The position numbers and the translations under genes were made by a program. 64,000 nucleotides of DNA from Flagellimonas algicola. Its GTDB lineage: Bacteria; Bacteroidota; Bacteroidia; Flavobacteriales; Flavobacteriaceae. The notes beneath the pieces were generated by a model. That model did no database searches. It saw only the letters and a program-made list of their open reading frames with translations, and was not told the DNA's origin. Location of the stretch: contig NZ_VCNI01000002.1 in assembly GCF_005937185.1 (NCBI RefSeq), positions 1,178,001 through 1,242,000 of the forward strand. Reading direction: 5' to 3'. Positions 46,023 to 55,343 of this stretch are shown here, piece by piece (position 1 is the stretch's first letter; the number at the start of each line of letters is the position of its first letter).

Positions 46023-46061
46023 TATGCATGCATAATTTTTTTTGATTTTGACGAAATCAAA
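46023..46061. promoter_or_regulatory. Two palindromes upstream of a TonB receptor
   Basis: TATGCATGCATA (46023-46034) is a perfect 12-bp palindrome. TTTGATTT (46041-46048) and AAATCAAA (46054-46061) are perfect 8-bp arms around TGACG, flanked by T- and A-runs that can lengthen the stem. They lie 74-112 nt upstream of the receptor ATG in a 208-nt gap with no gene, and could be operator sites or a leader or terminator hairpin after glmS. Confidence 0.4.
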
Positions 46062-46134
46062 TGAAAAAAAATGTATCTTCCGCCTGCAATGCTTAACACA
46101 CTTTTAAAACTATTTTAACTCAAATTAAAAACTG

Positions 46135-48897
46135 ATGAGAAGACTAGTCATTCTTTCCTTCATGTTGTTTGGTTACCTATCTTATGCACAAACAACGGTT
46201 CAGGGAACAGTAGTTGATGAAAATAATGAACCCATTCCCGGGACCAATGTTGTCCTGGTTGGAAAAGCGGAAGGAACCACTACAGATTTTGATGGAAATT
46301 TTACCTTCAACACTTCAGAACAACCCCCGTTTCAACTTCAGTTTACGGCCATTGGTTTTGCGGATTACGTAGCGGATGTAACCTCAAACAATCAAACACT
46401 TGCAATTGTGTTGGCAGAGGCCTCCACTTTTTTGGATGAAATTGTAATCTCCGCTTCCCGAACCCCGGAACGAATTTTTGAATCCCCGGTGTCCGTGGAA
46501 CGTTTTGGACTCAAGGATATTAAAAACACAACTGCGGAATCCTTCTATGGGGGACTTCAAAATTTAAAGGGCGTAGATATAAATACCAACAGTTTAACCT
46601 TCCAATCCATTAACACTAGAGGTTTTGCCACTTTTGCCAATAACCGCTTTTTACAGTTGGTGGACGGTATGGACAATACTGCACCGGGACTAAATTTTGT
46701 CCTTGGTAACTTGGTAGGGATGTCTGAATTGGATGTGCAGAGCGTGGAAATACTACCTGGTGCGTCTTCTGCCTTGTATGGTGCAGGTGCGTTCAATGGT
46801 ATTTTGTTCATGAGAAGTAAAAACCCTTTTGATTTTCAAGGAATCAGCGCCTATGGAAAAACAGGAATTACTTCCCAGGAAGCTGCAGGGGACAACAACT
46901 ATTACGATTTTGGTGTAAGGGCCGCCCATGCCTTTAACGATAAACTGGCGGTTAAGGCAAACATTTCCATATTAAAAGGGGAAGATTGGCATGCCAACAG
47001 CATTGTGGATTTTGGCAATCCTGGAGCTGATCGTTCCAATCCGGCATATGATGGTCTGAACGTTTATGGGGATGAGGTTTCAACCACCTTGGACTTTGAT
47101 GCAGCTGCCGGGTTACCCAGTGGAACCGTTGGAACTGCAACCATTTCTAGAACAGGATATGATGAAAGGGATTTGGCTGATTATAATGCGGAAAGCGTGA
47201 AGACCGATTTTGCGATTCATTACCGTCCTTTCGGAACTGATTTAGAACTGATTTACAATGGACGGATTGGTCGAGGTACAACAATATATCAAGGTTCGAA
47301 CAGATATGCCGTTAGCGGGTTTTCCATGCAACAGCATAAATTGGAACTTAAAAATGACAACTTCTTTATTAGAGGTTATCTGGTATCTGAAAATTCTGGC
47401 GATGCATACGATACAAGGTTTGCAGCAATTAACATAAATAGAAGATGGAAGGGAGACACCCAATGGTTCACTGAATATGCAGGAACATACATCCCCGCTT
47501 ATCTGGGGGGTATTCAGCAAGGTGGTTTAACACCTGAGCAAGCATCAACCGCCGCGCATGCTGCAGCAAGACAAGCAGCGGATACAGGACGATTGATTCC
47601 AAGAACCCCGGCATTTCAAAGTGCCTTCAATACAGTAACCAATGATGGGGATTTAACCACAGGAGCCAAATTTATTGATAATACCAAATTCCGTCATATA
47701 AATGGAAACTACAACCTTGCCCATTTGATAGACGATTGGGCTGACATTCAAATAGGTGGATCCTTTAGGGAATATGAACTGAATTCAGGTGGAACCATCT
47801 TTACGGATTCGGATGGCCCAATTACTTACAATGAATATGGAGCCTATGTTCAAGTTCAAAAGAAATTTGCGGATGATCGTTTCAAATTTACGGGGTCAGC
47901 ACGTTTTGACAAGAATGAATTTTTTGATGGATTTGTATCTCCTCGAGTTGCATTGGCGTATACTGCTGGCGAAAACCGCAATCACAACATCAGGATATCT
48001 GCACAGCAAGGTTTTAGAAACCCAACCACCCAAGACTTATTTATAGGATTAGATGCAGGTGCTGCAATATTGGTGGGTTCTGCTCCAAACAACCTAGATC
48101 GGGATGTAAGAACTTTTGATGTAAGTCAAAATGGTCAAGGCCTAATCGGTCAATCAACTGTGGAAATTGTGGGAAGAGCGGCCTATGAGAATGCATATTC
48201 CCTGAATTCTGTATTAAGTGGTGCTCCGGAAGCAGTTACTACTTCTGTAATCAAGCCTGAGGAAATTACCACTTTTGAAGCTGGTTATCGTGGACAGATT
48301 GGAAAATTCACTGTCGATTTGAGTGGATACTACAACAGGTATAAGGATTTTATTGCCAATGTAACCGTATTGGTGCCATACTATGGAACAGCGGGAGATG
48401 GAGGTCTTTCGTTACTGGCCCTACAAAACGGTGATAGAAAACCGTATCAGACGTATACCAATTCCACCGTGGATATTAATTCCTATGGAGGAACCGTAGG
48501 AGTGGACACCAAAATCTTTGGAGATTTTGATTTGGGTGTTAACTATACCTATACCGAACTTGATTTTGATAAGGCCAGGTTCCCGGATTTCAGGACCAAT
48601 TTCAATACCCCTAAGCATAAAGTAAAGGCATCATTTGGCAATACCGAGCTTTTCAAAAACTTTGGATTTAATGTGAACTATAGGTGGAGCGATAGTTTCT
48701 TCTGGGAAGCTTCCTTTGCAGATGGGGATGTTCCTTCCTTTACCGTGCTTGATGCGCAGATGAATTATACGGTACCCAGCATTAAATCGGTATTTAAGGT
48801 GGGGGGATCCAATCTTTTGGGAGATGAATACTTTACTGCGATAGGTACCGGAAATATTGGTTCTATTTATTATGTTTCTTGGACCATAAATCCGTAA
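46135..48897 (+). CDS. TonB-dependent receptor with carboxypeptidase-like N-terminal domain
   Basis: A 920-residue outer-membrane receptor. Signal peptide MRRLVILSFMLFGYLSYAQ; CarboxypepD_reg-like domain at about residues 20-105 (TVQGTVVDENNEPIPGTNVV); plug at about 115-225 (SASRTPERIFESPVSVERFG, SINTRGFATFANNRFLQLVDG, SVEILPGASSALYGAGAFNG); and a barrel ending in the aromatic strand SIYYVSWTINP. No SusD follows; a terminator does, and then atpD. It is therefore a stand-alone transporter. The Asp-Asn-rich surface loops give no hint of ligand. Confidence 0.92.
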   Translation: MRRLVILSFMLFGYLSYAQTTVQGTVVDENNEPIPGTNVVLVGKAEGTTTDFDGNFTFNTSEQPPFQLQFTAIGFADYVADVTSNNQTLAIVLAEASTFLDEIVISASRTPERIFESPVSVERFGLKDIKNTTAESFYGGLQNLKGVDINTNSLTFQSINTRGFATFANNRFLQLVDGMDNTAPGLNFVLGNLVGMSELDVQSVEILPGASSALYGAGAFNGILFMRSKNPFDFQGISAYGKTGITSQEAAGDNNYYDFGVRAAHAFNDKLAVKANISILKGEDWHANSIVDFGNPGADRSNPAYDGLNVYGDEVSTTLDFDAAAGLPSGTVGTATISRTGYDERDLADYNAESVKTDFAIHYRPFGTDLELIYNGRIGRGTTIYQGSNRYAVSGFSMQQHKLELKNDNFFIRGYLVSENSGDAYDTRFAAININRRWKGDTQWFTEYAGTYIPAYLGGIQQGGLTPEQASTAAHAAARQAADTGRLIPRTPAFQSAFNTVTNDGDLTTGAKFIDNTKFRHINGNYNLAHLIDDWADIQIGGSFREYELNSGGTIFTDSDGPITYNEYGAYVQVQKKFADDRFKFTGSARFDKNEFFDGFVSPRVALAYTAGENRNHNIRISAQQGFRNPTTQDLFIGLDAGAAILVGSAPNNLDRDVRTFDVSQNGQGLIGQSTVEIVGRAAYENAYSLNSVLSGAPEAVTTSVIKPEEITTFEAGYRGQIGKFTVDLSGYYNRYKDFIANVTVLVPYYGTAGDGGLSLLALQNGDRKPYQTYTNSTVDINSYGGTVGVDTKIFGDFDLGVNYTYTELDFDKARFPDFRTNFNTPKHKVKASFGNTELFKNFGFNVNYRWSDSFFWEASFADGDVPSFTVLDAQMNYTVPSIKSVFKVGGSNLLGDEYFTAIGTGNIGSIYYVSWTINP

Positions 48898-48921
48898 CAA
48901 TTCCCATTGAAAAAGTTAACA

Positions 48922-48951
48922 GGGGCACTGCTAAAAACAGTGCCCTTTTTG
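48922..48951 (+). terminator. Factor-independent terminator after the TonB receptor
   Basis: GGGCACTG (48923-48930) pairs perfectly with CAGTGCCC (48938-48945) around CTAAAAA, and a T-run follows at 48946-48951. It lies 25 nt after the stop codon. Confidence 0.92.
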
Positions 48952-48975
48952 TTGCTAAAAAAAGCCGTTTTTAAG

Positions 48976-50570
<1,595 letters not shown>

Positions 50571-50577
50571 CCAAGGT

Positions 50578-50600
50578 GAGTGCTGAGCGCAGTCGAAGCA
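50578..50600. repeat. Short interspersed repeat (GAGCGCAGTCGA type) between atpD and atpC
   Basis: The core TGAGCGCAGTCGAAG lies in the otherwise tight atpD-atpC junction. The same core GAGCGCAGTCGA occurs in frame in the ketosynthase gene (59801-59812), and a split version in bioF (54635-54669). It resembles short palindromic repeats dispersed in Flavobacteriaceae genomes. Confidence 0.6.
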
Positions 50601-50615
50601 TTATTAATTATAAAA

Positions 50616-50637
50616 GATTCCCGTTTTCACGGGAATG
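50616..50637. repeat. Hairpin repeat ATTCCCG/CGGGAAT between atpD and atpC
   Basis: ATTCCCG (50617-50623) pairs perfectly with CGGGAAT (50630-50636) around TTTTCA, followed by GACA. It resembles a second dispersed repeat family. No T-run follows, so it is unlikely to separate transcription of atpC from atpD, but it can affect the messenger's stability. Confidence 0.55.
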
Positions 50638-50647
50638 ACAATAAAAA

Positions 50648-50926
50648 ATGTATTTAGAAATAGTATCACCAGAAGCCACTTTGTTTGCAGGAGAAGTAAC
50701 CTCTGTTACCGTTCCTGGAATCAATGGTGAATTTCAAATGTTACAAAACCACGCCCCTATTGTTTCATTGCTACAACAGGGGGATGTAAAGGTTCAAGGT
50801 GACATTCAGATTGAAGAGGAGTTTCAAGGCAAATTTTCAAAAGGAGCCAATGGGGAGACAGTTTTGTCCATTACCAGCGGTACCATTGAAATGAAGGATA
50901 ACAAAGTTATCGTGTTGGCAGATTAA
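50648..50926 (+). CDS. atpC: F1Fo ATP synthase subunit epsilon, short form
   Basis: A 92-residue protein equal to the N-terminal beta-sandwich of subunit epsilon (MYLEIVSPEATLFAGEVTSV, GEFQMLQNHAPIVSLL, TVLSITSGTIEMKDNKVIVLAD). The C-terminal two-helix domain that inhibits ATP hydrolysis in many bacteria is absent; short forms of this type are usual in Bacteroidota. It is co-oriented with atpD but separated by 77 nt holding two repeat elements, instead of the usual near-contact. Confidence 0.95.
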   Translation: MYLEIVSPEATLFAGEVTSVTVPGINGEFQMLQNHAPIVSLLQQGDVKVQGDIQIEEEFQGKFSKGANGETVLSITSGTIEMKDNKVIVLAD

Positions 50927-50949
50927 GTTAACACTGTTACATAAATATA

Positions 50950-50978
50950 AAGGCCGCTCCATTTGAGCGGCTTTTTTT
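50950..50978. terminator. Bidirectional terminator between atpC and the XRE gene
   Basis: GCCGCTC (50953-50959) and GAGCGGC (50965-50971) pair perfectly with T-runs at 50972-50978 and A residues on the left. It serves atpC, and its right edge touches the stop codon of the convergent XRE gene, so it may also serve that gene. Confidence 0.88.
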
Positions 50979-51180
50979 ATTCCTGATATTCCAAAATGTC
51001 AGAAGGTTGGCAGTGCAATTCTCTGCAAATTGCTTCTAGGGTTGAAAAACGAATTGCTTTGGCTTTTCCTGTTTTAAGAATGGATAGATTAGCCGTAGTA
51101 ATCCCAATTTTTTCGGCAAGTTCGTTGCTTTTCATTTTCCGTTTGGACAACACAACATCCAAGTTTACGATAATAGGCAT
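50977..51180 (-). CDS. Small XRE-family helix-turn-helix regulator (YozG-like)
   Basis: A 67-residue protein that is just a DNA-binding helix-turn-helix: MPIIVNLDVVLSKRKMKSNE, LAEKIGITTANLSILKTGKA, FSTLEAICRELHCQPSDILEY. It closely fits the YozG type of small XRE regulators that are encoded next to DUF2975 membrane proteins. It starts 2 nt after the stop of the DUF2975 gene, so the two are translationally linked. Two matching palindromes upstream of the pair are the likely self-control sites. Confidence 0.9.
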   Translation of the reverse strand: MPIIVNLDVVLSKRKMKSNELAEKIGITTANLSILKTGKAKAIRFSTLEAICRELHCQPSDILEYQE

Positions 51181-51182
51181 GG

Positions 51183-51716
51183 CTAAATGGTTAAGTCGTT
51201 ATCGGATTGGATAGCATATCCTTTCTTAAAAATATGAACTATGAATAATGCGGTTACACCAAATATGATATTTAGAATTGGATTATGGATGCCTCTGTAA
51301 TCAGAATGTTGCATAATGAAGAAGTGAGTTACTAGATACAGTAAGGGCCCAACAAGCAAGTTCAAAAATGAGAAATATCTTAAGTGCTTTATAGCCGACT
51401 CAGTAAAAACTGTTTCTGATACAAATGCTTTAAATATATTGGATAGCACATAGAAAAAGATAGTACCATAAAGCATACTCAAGGTAATAGTGACAATAAC
51501 ATTGGTTTGATAATCACCTTTGGCAACGACCCCGAGAATGGGAAGTGAAATGTAATAACGAGCGTTGATTATTTCCACGTTGCTCAGTAAGAAGGATAAA
51601 TCTATGTAAATGATAAAAAGTAGAAATCCTATTGAAATTGCCCTAAATATATAGAAAAGGTATTTGGATAGTGAATTTGGACCGAATACCTTTAGATTAT
51701 TGGAGTTGTTTTTCAT
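51183..51716 (-). CDS. DUF2975 four-helix membrane protein
   Basis: The ATG at 51716 (MKNNSNNLKVFGPNS) was preferred over an upstream TTG. The 177-residue protein has about four transmembrane helices (LFYIFRAISIGFLLFIIYID, VIVTITLSMLYGTIFFYVLS, FLNLLVGPLLYLVTHFFIMQ, IFGVTALFIVHIF) and a cytoplasmic C-terminal tail. It belongs to the DUF2975 family, commonly paired with a small XRE regulator, a possible membrane sensor or anti-regulator system. The gene is AT-rich relative to neighbours. Confidence 0.85.
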   Translation of the reverse strand: MKNNSNNLKVFGPNSLSKYLFYIFRAISIGFLLFIIYIDLSFLLSNVEIINARYYISLPILGVVAKGDYQTNVIVTITLSMLYGTIFFYVLSNIFKAFVSETVFTESAIKHLRYFSFLNLLVGPLLYLVTHFFIMQHSDYRGIHNPILNIIFGVTALFIVHIFKKGYAIQSDNDLTI

Positions 51717-51719
51717 TTT

Positions 51720-51738
51720 ATTATCGTTTAACAATAAT
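51720..51738. promoter_or_regulatory. Operator-like palindrome A upstream of DUF2975-XRE
   Basis: ATTATCG (51720-51726) and CAATAAT (51732-51738) are inverse at 6 of 7 positions around a 5-bp centre. It repeats with 15 of 18 identical bases at 51752-51770; centres are 32 bp apart, close to three helical turns. Confidence 0.6.
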
Positions 51739-51751
51739 AAAAATATATAAA

Positions 51752-51770
51752 ATTATTGATAAACAATAAT
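51752..51770. promoter_or_regulatory. Operator-like palindrome B upstream of DUF2975-XRE
   Basis: ATTATTG (51752-51758) and CAATAAT (51764-51770) are a perfect 7-bp inverted repeat around ATAAA. It is the better of two matched copies and ends 7 nt before the stop of the upstream GNAT gene. Confidence 0.65.
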
Positions 51771-51776
51771 TAGTAA

Positions 51777-52307
51777 TCATAAAACAATTAAAACCCAGTC
51801 TTTTCCATCATCTCCTTGGTACCTTTTGAGCTCGGTGAATCCGATGGCAAGATGTGCATTTAGGGAACGTTGATTCTTTGCGTCGACTTCGGTGATTATC
51901 GTATCCATTCCCTCGGGAAGTTTTGCTTGCATTGTTTCATATAGTTTCCGAAAAACCCCTTTGCCCCGATAATTTTTGTCAACGCAGATTTGCCCCATGA
52001 CCATATAGTTTTGACGTCCGCTAATCGCTAGATTAATTTCATGGAACATGGGTTTTAACACCGTTATACTTTCGGAAAATTTAGGATGCATACAAAGGGC
52101 ATAGGCTACCACTTTTTCATGGTCCAAAGCGATGATGTGCCCACATTCTTCATTCATTTCCTTTAAAATGGAAAACGAATGCTCTACCGTTAAAAAACCT
52201 TCATTTTTCAGTTCTTCTGCTGATATATTTTTAGGAAGGTTCCGTTGCTGGAGCTCAAGAATTTGTTCCAGATGGCCATCGCTGGTTGCTTGTGTGTATC
52301 GGACCAT
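51777..52307 (-). CDS. GNAT-family N-acetyltransferase
   Basis: A 176-residue acetyltransferase. The acetyl-CoA-binding motif A is MGQICVDKNYRGKGVFRKLYE (R/QxxGxG/A as RGKGVF), preceded by the HIIALDHEKVVAYALCM strands and followed by TIITEVDAKNQRSLNAHLAIGF. The substrate is unknown. It abuts the M61 peptidase gene with no gap (its ATG ends at 52307, the peptidase stop begins at 52308), so the two are co-transcribed. Confidence 0.9.
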   Translation of the reverse strand: MVRYTQATSDGHLEQILELQQRNLPKNISAEELKNEGFLTVEHSFSILKEMNEECGHIIALDHEKVVAYALCMHPKFSESITVLKPMFHEINLAISGRQNYMVMGQICVDKNYRGKGVFRKLYETMQAKLPEGMDTIITEVDAKNQRSLNAHLAIGFTELKRYQGDDGKDWVLIVL

Positions 52308-54098
52308 TTATTCCGTTTTGAGCCAAGATTTTCGGAACGTCAACATTTCCTCGGAAGGAGCTCCCTCCATATCTTCCATAAGTTTGATGGTATAGGAAGG
52401 GCTTGGAGTTAAGACTATGGTTGTATTTTTTTTATCCCCATAACGTTTGTAATTCACCTGAAGCGATTTTCCGATCTCAAACTGTCCCAGATAGGCTCTG
52501 AAATCTTGTCCTTCTGCGAAGGGAATGGCATTGATATTTAGAATAACATCCCCTTTTGTCAAACCTGCTTTGTACGCGGGAGTTCCAATTGCTGGATTGC
52601 GCATAACACTTCCTCCATCTTTGTTCATAGAAACAAAGGAACCAAAATGAGGCTGCTCCCCTATTTGGACCAAATTTACCCCAGCAAGTTCCAAAAGTGC
52701 TTTGTAATTGGGCATTCCGCTTTTGTATATGTAAGTATTAAAGAAGCGGTCTCCGAACGCTTCTCCCGCATATTGACTAAGCGTTTCATGAAGATTGGAG
52801 ATGGTATATGGAATTTCCTTTTTCCCGAATTTATTCCAAATCATTTTCATATAATCGTCCAAAGTGAGCCCATTTTGTCTTAGTGATAAATCCAAGGCCA
52901 AGCCTAAAACGCTGCCATAGGAATAATAAGAAATGAAAGTGTTTTCCCGATTAACGGGATCCACGGAAGTGGCTGCATCCACAAAGGGAGCTTGATAACT
53001 CATCTCTATAGGATTAAAGAAACGTCTTGCAGGGGATGTCCAAACATAATTGAAGGTACCGGTAAGGCCCTCTACATATTCCTTTGGAGAAATTAAACCA
53101 GCCCTGCACAAGATCAAATTGGTATAGTAACTGGTAAAACCTTCGGCAAACCAAAGTTCTCCGCTCATATTGGCTTCCTCAAAATTGAAGGGTTCCAGGC
53201 TTTTTGGTCGGATACGTTCCACATTCCAGGCATGAAAAAATTCATGGGAAACCGTGACAATATTGCGCTCCATTCCGCCCTCGGCCAAACTGCGGGTGCT
53301 GGTTAGGATGGTCGAATTTCTATGTTCCATCCCATCCCCAGATGCGTTGGGAACGTAACAAGCTAAAAAGGTATAAGTACCATAATCAAAGTTGGGAAGC
53401 TCTCCGTACACTTCCTTTTGGGCCAAAACCGTTTTTTTTACCTTCTCAAAGTAGGTGTCAGCCTCTTCCTCAGTCCCGTTGTGATGCAATGCCAGTTGTA
53501 TGGTCTGCCCGTCCAAATCAAAAATTTTAAGAGTAAATTTGCTGATTTCGGTAGGGCTGTCCATAAAATAGTACAAATTGGGCGCGGAGTAGGTAGTTCC
53601 AGATACCAATGACAATTGGGTAGCCACTTTCCAACCCAAGTCTTCCCGAACATTAAAATCGACTTCAATTTTCCGCTCTTTTAAGGTTGGGGCATACATA
53701 AAAGTGGGCGGAATGTTCAAATGTGCATGGGTTTCATCTATTTGGGAGTAAGTACCGTCCCCTCGATTCGCAAACAGGATATAATTTATGTTGATGGTGC
53801 CATCATGGCCAGTGACTTTCCATTCATACGGATTTGGTCGTGTTGTATCCAATCGATTTCCCTTGCCGTCGGTCGCCTTAAAAGCGTATACATTTTTAGC
53901 AAATTCGTGAAGGGCATATCGCCCAGGGGAAGTTCGGCTCATCCTCAAAGAAAGGGTGTCGGTTTTTATATCGGGAAAAGTAGCTGTGATTAGAGCTTCG
54001 TGATGCACAGCATTTTCAAAAGAAATGGAATAGGTATTTGTTTGACCTAGCAAGGGCAAAACCGTAAGTAGAGAAATTAAGGAAAAAAGTAGCCTCAT
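52308..54098 (-). CDS. M61-family glycyl aminopeptidase-like metalloprotease with PDZ domain
   Basis: The ATG at 54098 (MRLLFSLISLLTVLPLLGQ) starts at the signal peptide; an upstream TTG is less likely. The 596-residue protein has the M61 N-terminal sandwich (YSISFENAVHHEALITATFP), zinc motif HEFFH (VSHEFFHAWNVERIRP) with the third ligand in LWFAEGFTSYY, and a C-terminal PDZ domain at about residues 490-570 (NPAIGTPAYKAGLTKGDVILNI). It is a periplasmic or exported peptidase that probably acts on Gly or Ala N-termini. Confidence 0.93.
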   Translation of the reverse strand: MRLLFSLISLLTVLPLLGQTNTYSISFENAVHHEALITATFPDIKTDTLSLRMSRTSPGRYALHEFAKNVYAFKATDGKGNRLDTTRPNPYEWKVTGHDGTININYILFANRGDGTYSQIDETHAHLNIPPTFMYAPTLKERKIEVDFNVREDLGWKVATQLSLVSGTTYSAPNLYYFMDSPTEISKFTLKIFDLDGQTIQLALHHNGTEEEADTYFEKVKKTVLAQKEVYGELPNFDYGTYTFLACYVPNASGDGMEHRNSTILTSTRSLAEGGMERNIVTVSHEFFHAWNVERIRPKSLEPFNFEEANMSGELWFAEGFTSYYTNLILCRAGLISPKEYVEGLTGTFNYVWTSPARRFFNPIEMSYQAPFVDAATSVDPVNRENTFISYYSYGSVLGLALDLSLRQNGLTLDDYMKMIWNKFGKKEIPYTISNLHETLSQYAGEAFGDRFFNTYIYKSGMPNYKALLELAGVNLVQIGEQPHFGSFVSMNKDGGSVMRNPAIGTPAYKAGLTKGDVILNINAIPFAEGQDFRAYLGQFEIGKSLQVNYKRYGDKKNTTIVLTPSPSYTIKLMEDMEGAPSEEMLTFRKSWLKTE

Positions 54099-54149
54099 TT
54101 GATTGCTATTAGAAAGCAACTAATTTAATCATTTAAAGAGAGTAAACAC

Positions 54150-54157
54150 TAAATTTG
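54150..54157 (+). promoter_or_regulatory. -7 element of bioF, predicted leaderless
   Basis: TAAATTTG is a perfect TAnnTTTG, and GGGC then the bioF ATG (54162) follow. The gap of four bases equals that of glyS and panD. Confidence 0.55.
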
Positions 54158-54161
54158 GGGC

Positions 54162-55343
54162 ATGGGGAAACTACCAGCAAAATTGGAGTCAAAACTTGCG
54201 GAACGTTCGGCGAATCAATCTTTGAGAAGCCTTCCAGAGGAGGCGGACAGGGTTGATTTTTCCTCCAATGACTACTTGGGGTTGGCACGGGAAAGGGCGA
54301 TAGGTAAAAAGACGAAGGACCTACTCTTGTTAGATGGGGAATGGAGGCGTGGAGCTAGTGGTTCCAGATTACTCTCGGGGAATCATGCACTATACCCAAA
54401 GTTGGAATCTTTTCTGGCCAAGCACCATAATTCTGAGGCTGCTTTGGTTTTTAATTCGGGTTACGATGCGAACGTCGGTTTTTTTTCCTCGGTACCCCAA
54501 CGTGGGGACATGGTACTTTATGACGAACTGATTCATGCCAGTATCCGGGATGGAATCAAGATGGGGAATGCAAAGAGCTATAAGTTTGCTCACAATGACC
54601 TTGAGGATTTAAGAACCAAAGTGGAAAAGTCACTTCGAGCGCTGTGTCTGCCGACAGGCAGGCAGTCGAGAAGTAATGATTCCGAAATCTATATTGTTAC
54701 CGAGTCTGTTTTTTCAATGGACGGAGATTCTCCCGATCTCAAACCCATGGTTCAAATATGTCGCGACAAAGGCTGCCACTTAATTATTGATGAAGCCCAT
54801 GCAACCGGAATTTATGGTGATGGAAGGGATTTGGTTTGCAAAATGGGACTTAAGGACGAAATTTTTGCAAGAATCATCACCTTTGGCAAAGCCATGGGCG
54901 GCCATGGTGCCGCAATTTTGGGAAGCGAGGACTTAAAAACCTATCTTATTAATTTTGCCCGAAGTTTGATTTATACCACTGCCCTTTCACCGCATTCTGT
55001 TGCTGGGATTTTGGCATCATATCATTTTTTGGAGTCCAATGGAAAGGATCATATCATTGGTTTGCTGAACAATATTGAACATTTTAATGCCCAGATTAGG
55101 GAACTGGGTTTGGAGAAGAATTTTATCGAAAGCAATTCTGCGATACATTGTCTTATTGTCCCTGGGAACCAACAGGTGAAGTCCTTGGCCGGTCATTTAC
55201 AGCAGGCCGGCTATAATGTCAAACCCATTCTCTCACCAACGGTCAAGGGAGGAGAGGAACGATTGAGATTTTGTTTACATGCATTCAATACAAGGGAAGA
55301 AATAACCAGCATATTAAAAGAAGTTAAAAATTACCTTAACTAA
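54162..55343 (+). CDS. bioF: 8-amino-7-oxononanoate synthase
   Basis: A 393-residue PLP enzyme that joins pimeloyl-ACP (or CoA) and alanine in biotin synthesis. Signatures: VDFSSNDYLGLARE, ASGSRLLSGNHALYPKLE, LIIDEAHATGIYGDGR and the PLP lysine Lys243 in IITFGKAMGGHGAA. At residues about 157-171 (SLRALCLPTGRQSRS) the protein carries a stretch absent from usual family members; its DNA (54629-54675) is a dispersed palindromic repeat inserted in frame, in the loop before VTESVFSMDGD. The enzyme probably stays functional as the site is a surface loop. The DUF2007 gene overlaps its stop by one base. Confidence 0.95.
   Translation: MGKLPAKLESKLAERSANQSLRSLPEEADRVDFSSNDYLGLARERAIGKKTKDLLLLDGEWRRGASGSRLLSGNHALYPKLESFLAKHHNSEAALVFNSGYDANVGFFSSVPQRGDMVLYDELIHASIRDGIKMGNAKSYKFAHNDLEDLRTKVEKSLRALCLPTGRQSRSNDSEIYIVTESVFSMDGDSPDLKPMVQICRDKGCHLIIDEAHATGIYGDGRDLVCKMGLKDEIFARIITFGKAMGGHGAAILGSEDLKTYLINFARSLIYTTALSPHSVAGILASYHFLESNGKDHIIGLLNNIEHFNAQIRELGLEKNFIESNSAIHCLIVPGNQQVKSLAGHLQQAGYNVKPILSPTVKGGEERLRFCLHAFNTREEITSILKEVKNYLN
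54629..54675. repeat. Palindromic repeat inserted in frame in bioF
   Basis: Outer arms CACTTCGAGCGCTG (54631-54644) and CAGTCGAGAAGT (54663-54674) frame an inner stem TCTGCC/GGCAGG around GACA (54647-54662). The outer parts share GAGCGC...AGTCGA with the repeats at 50578 and 59801. The inner part encodes LPTGRQ, a peptide typical of dispersed repeats in this phylum. Confidence 0.7.
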
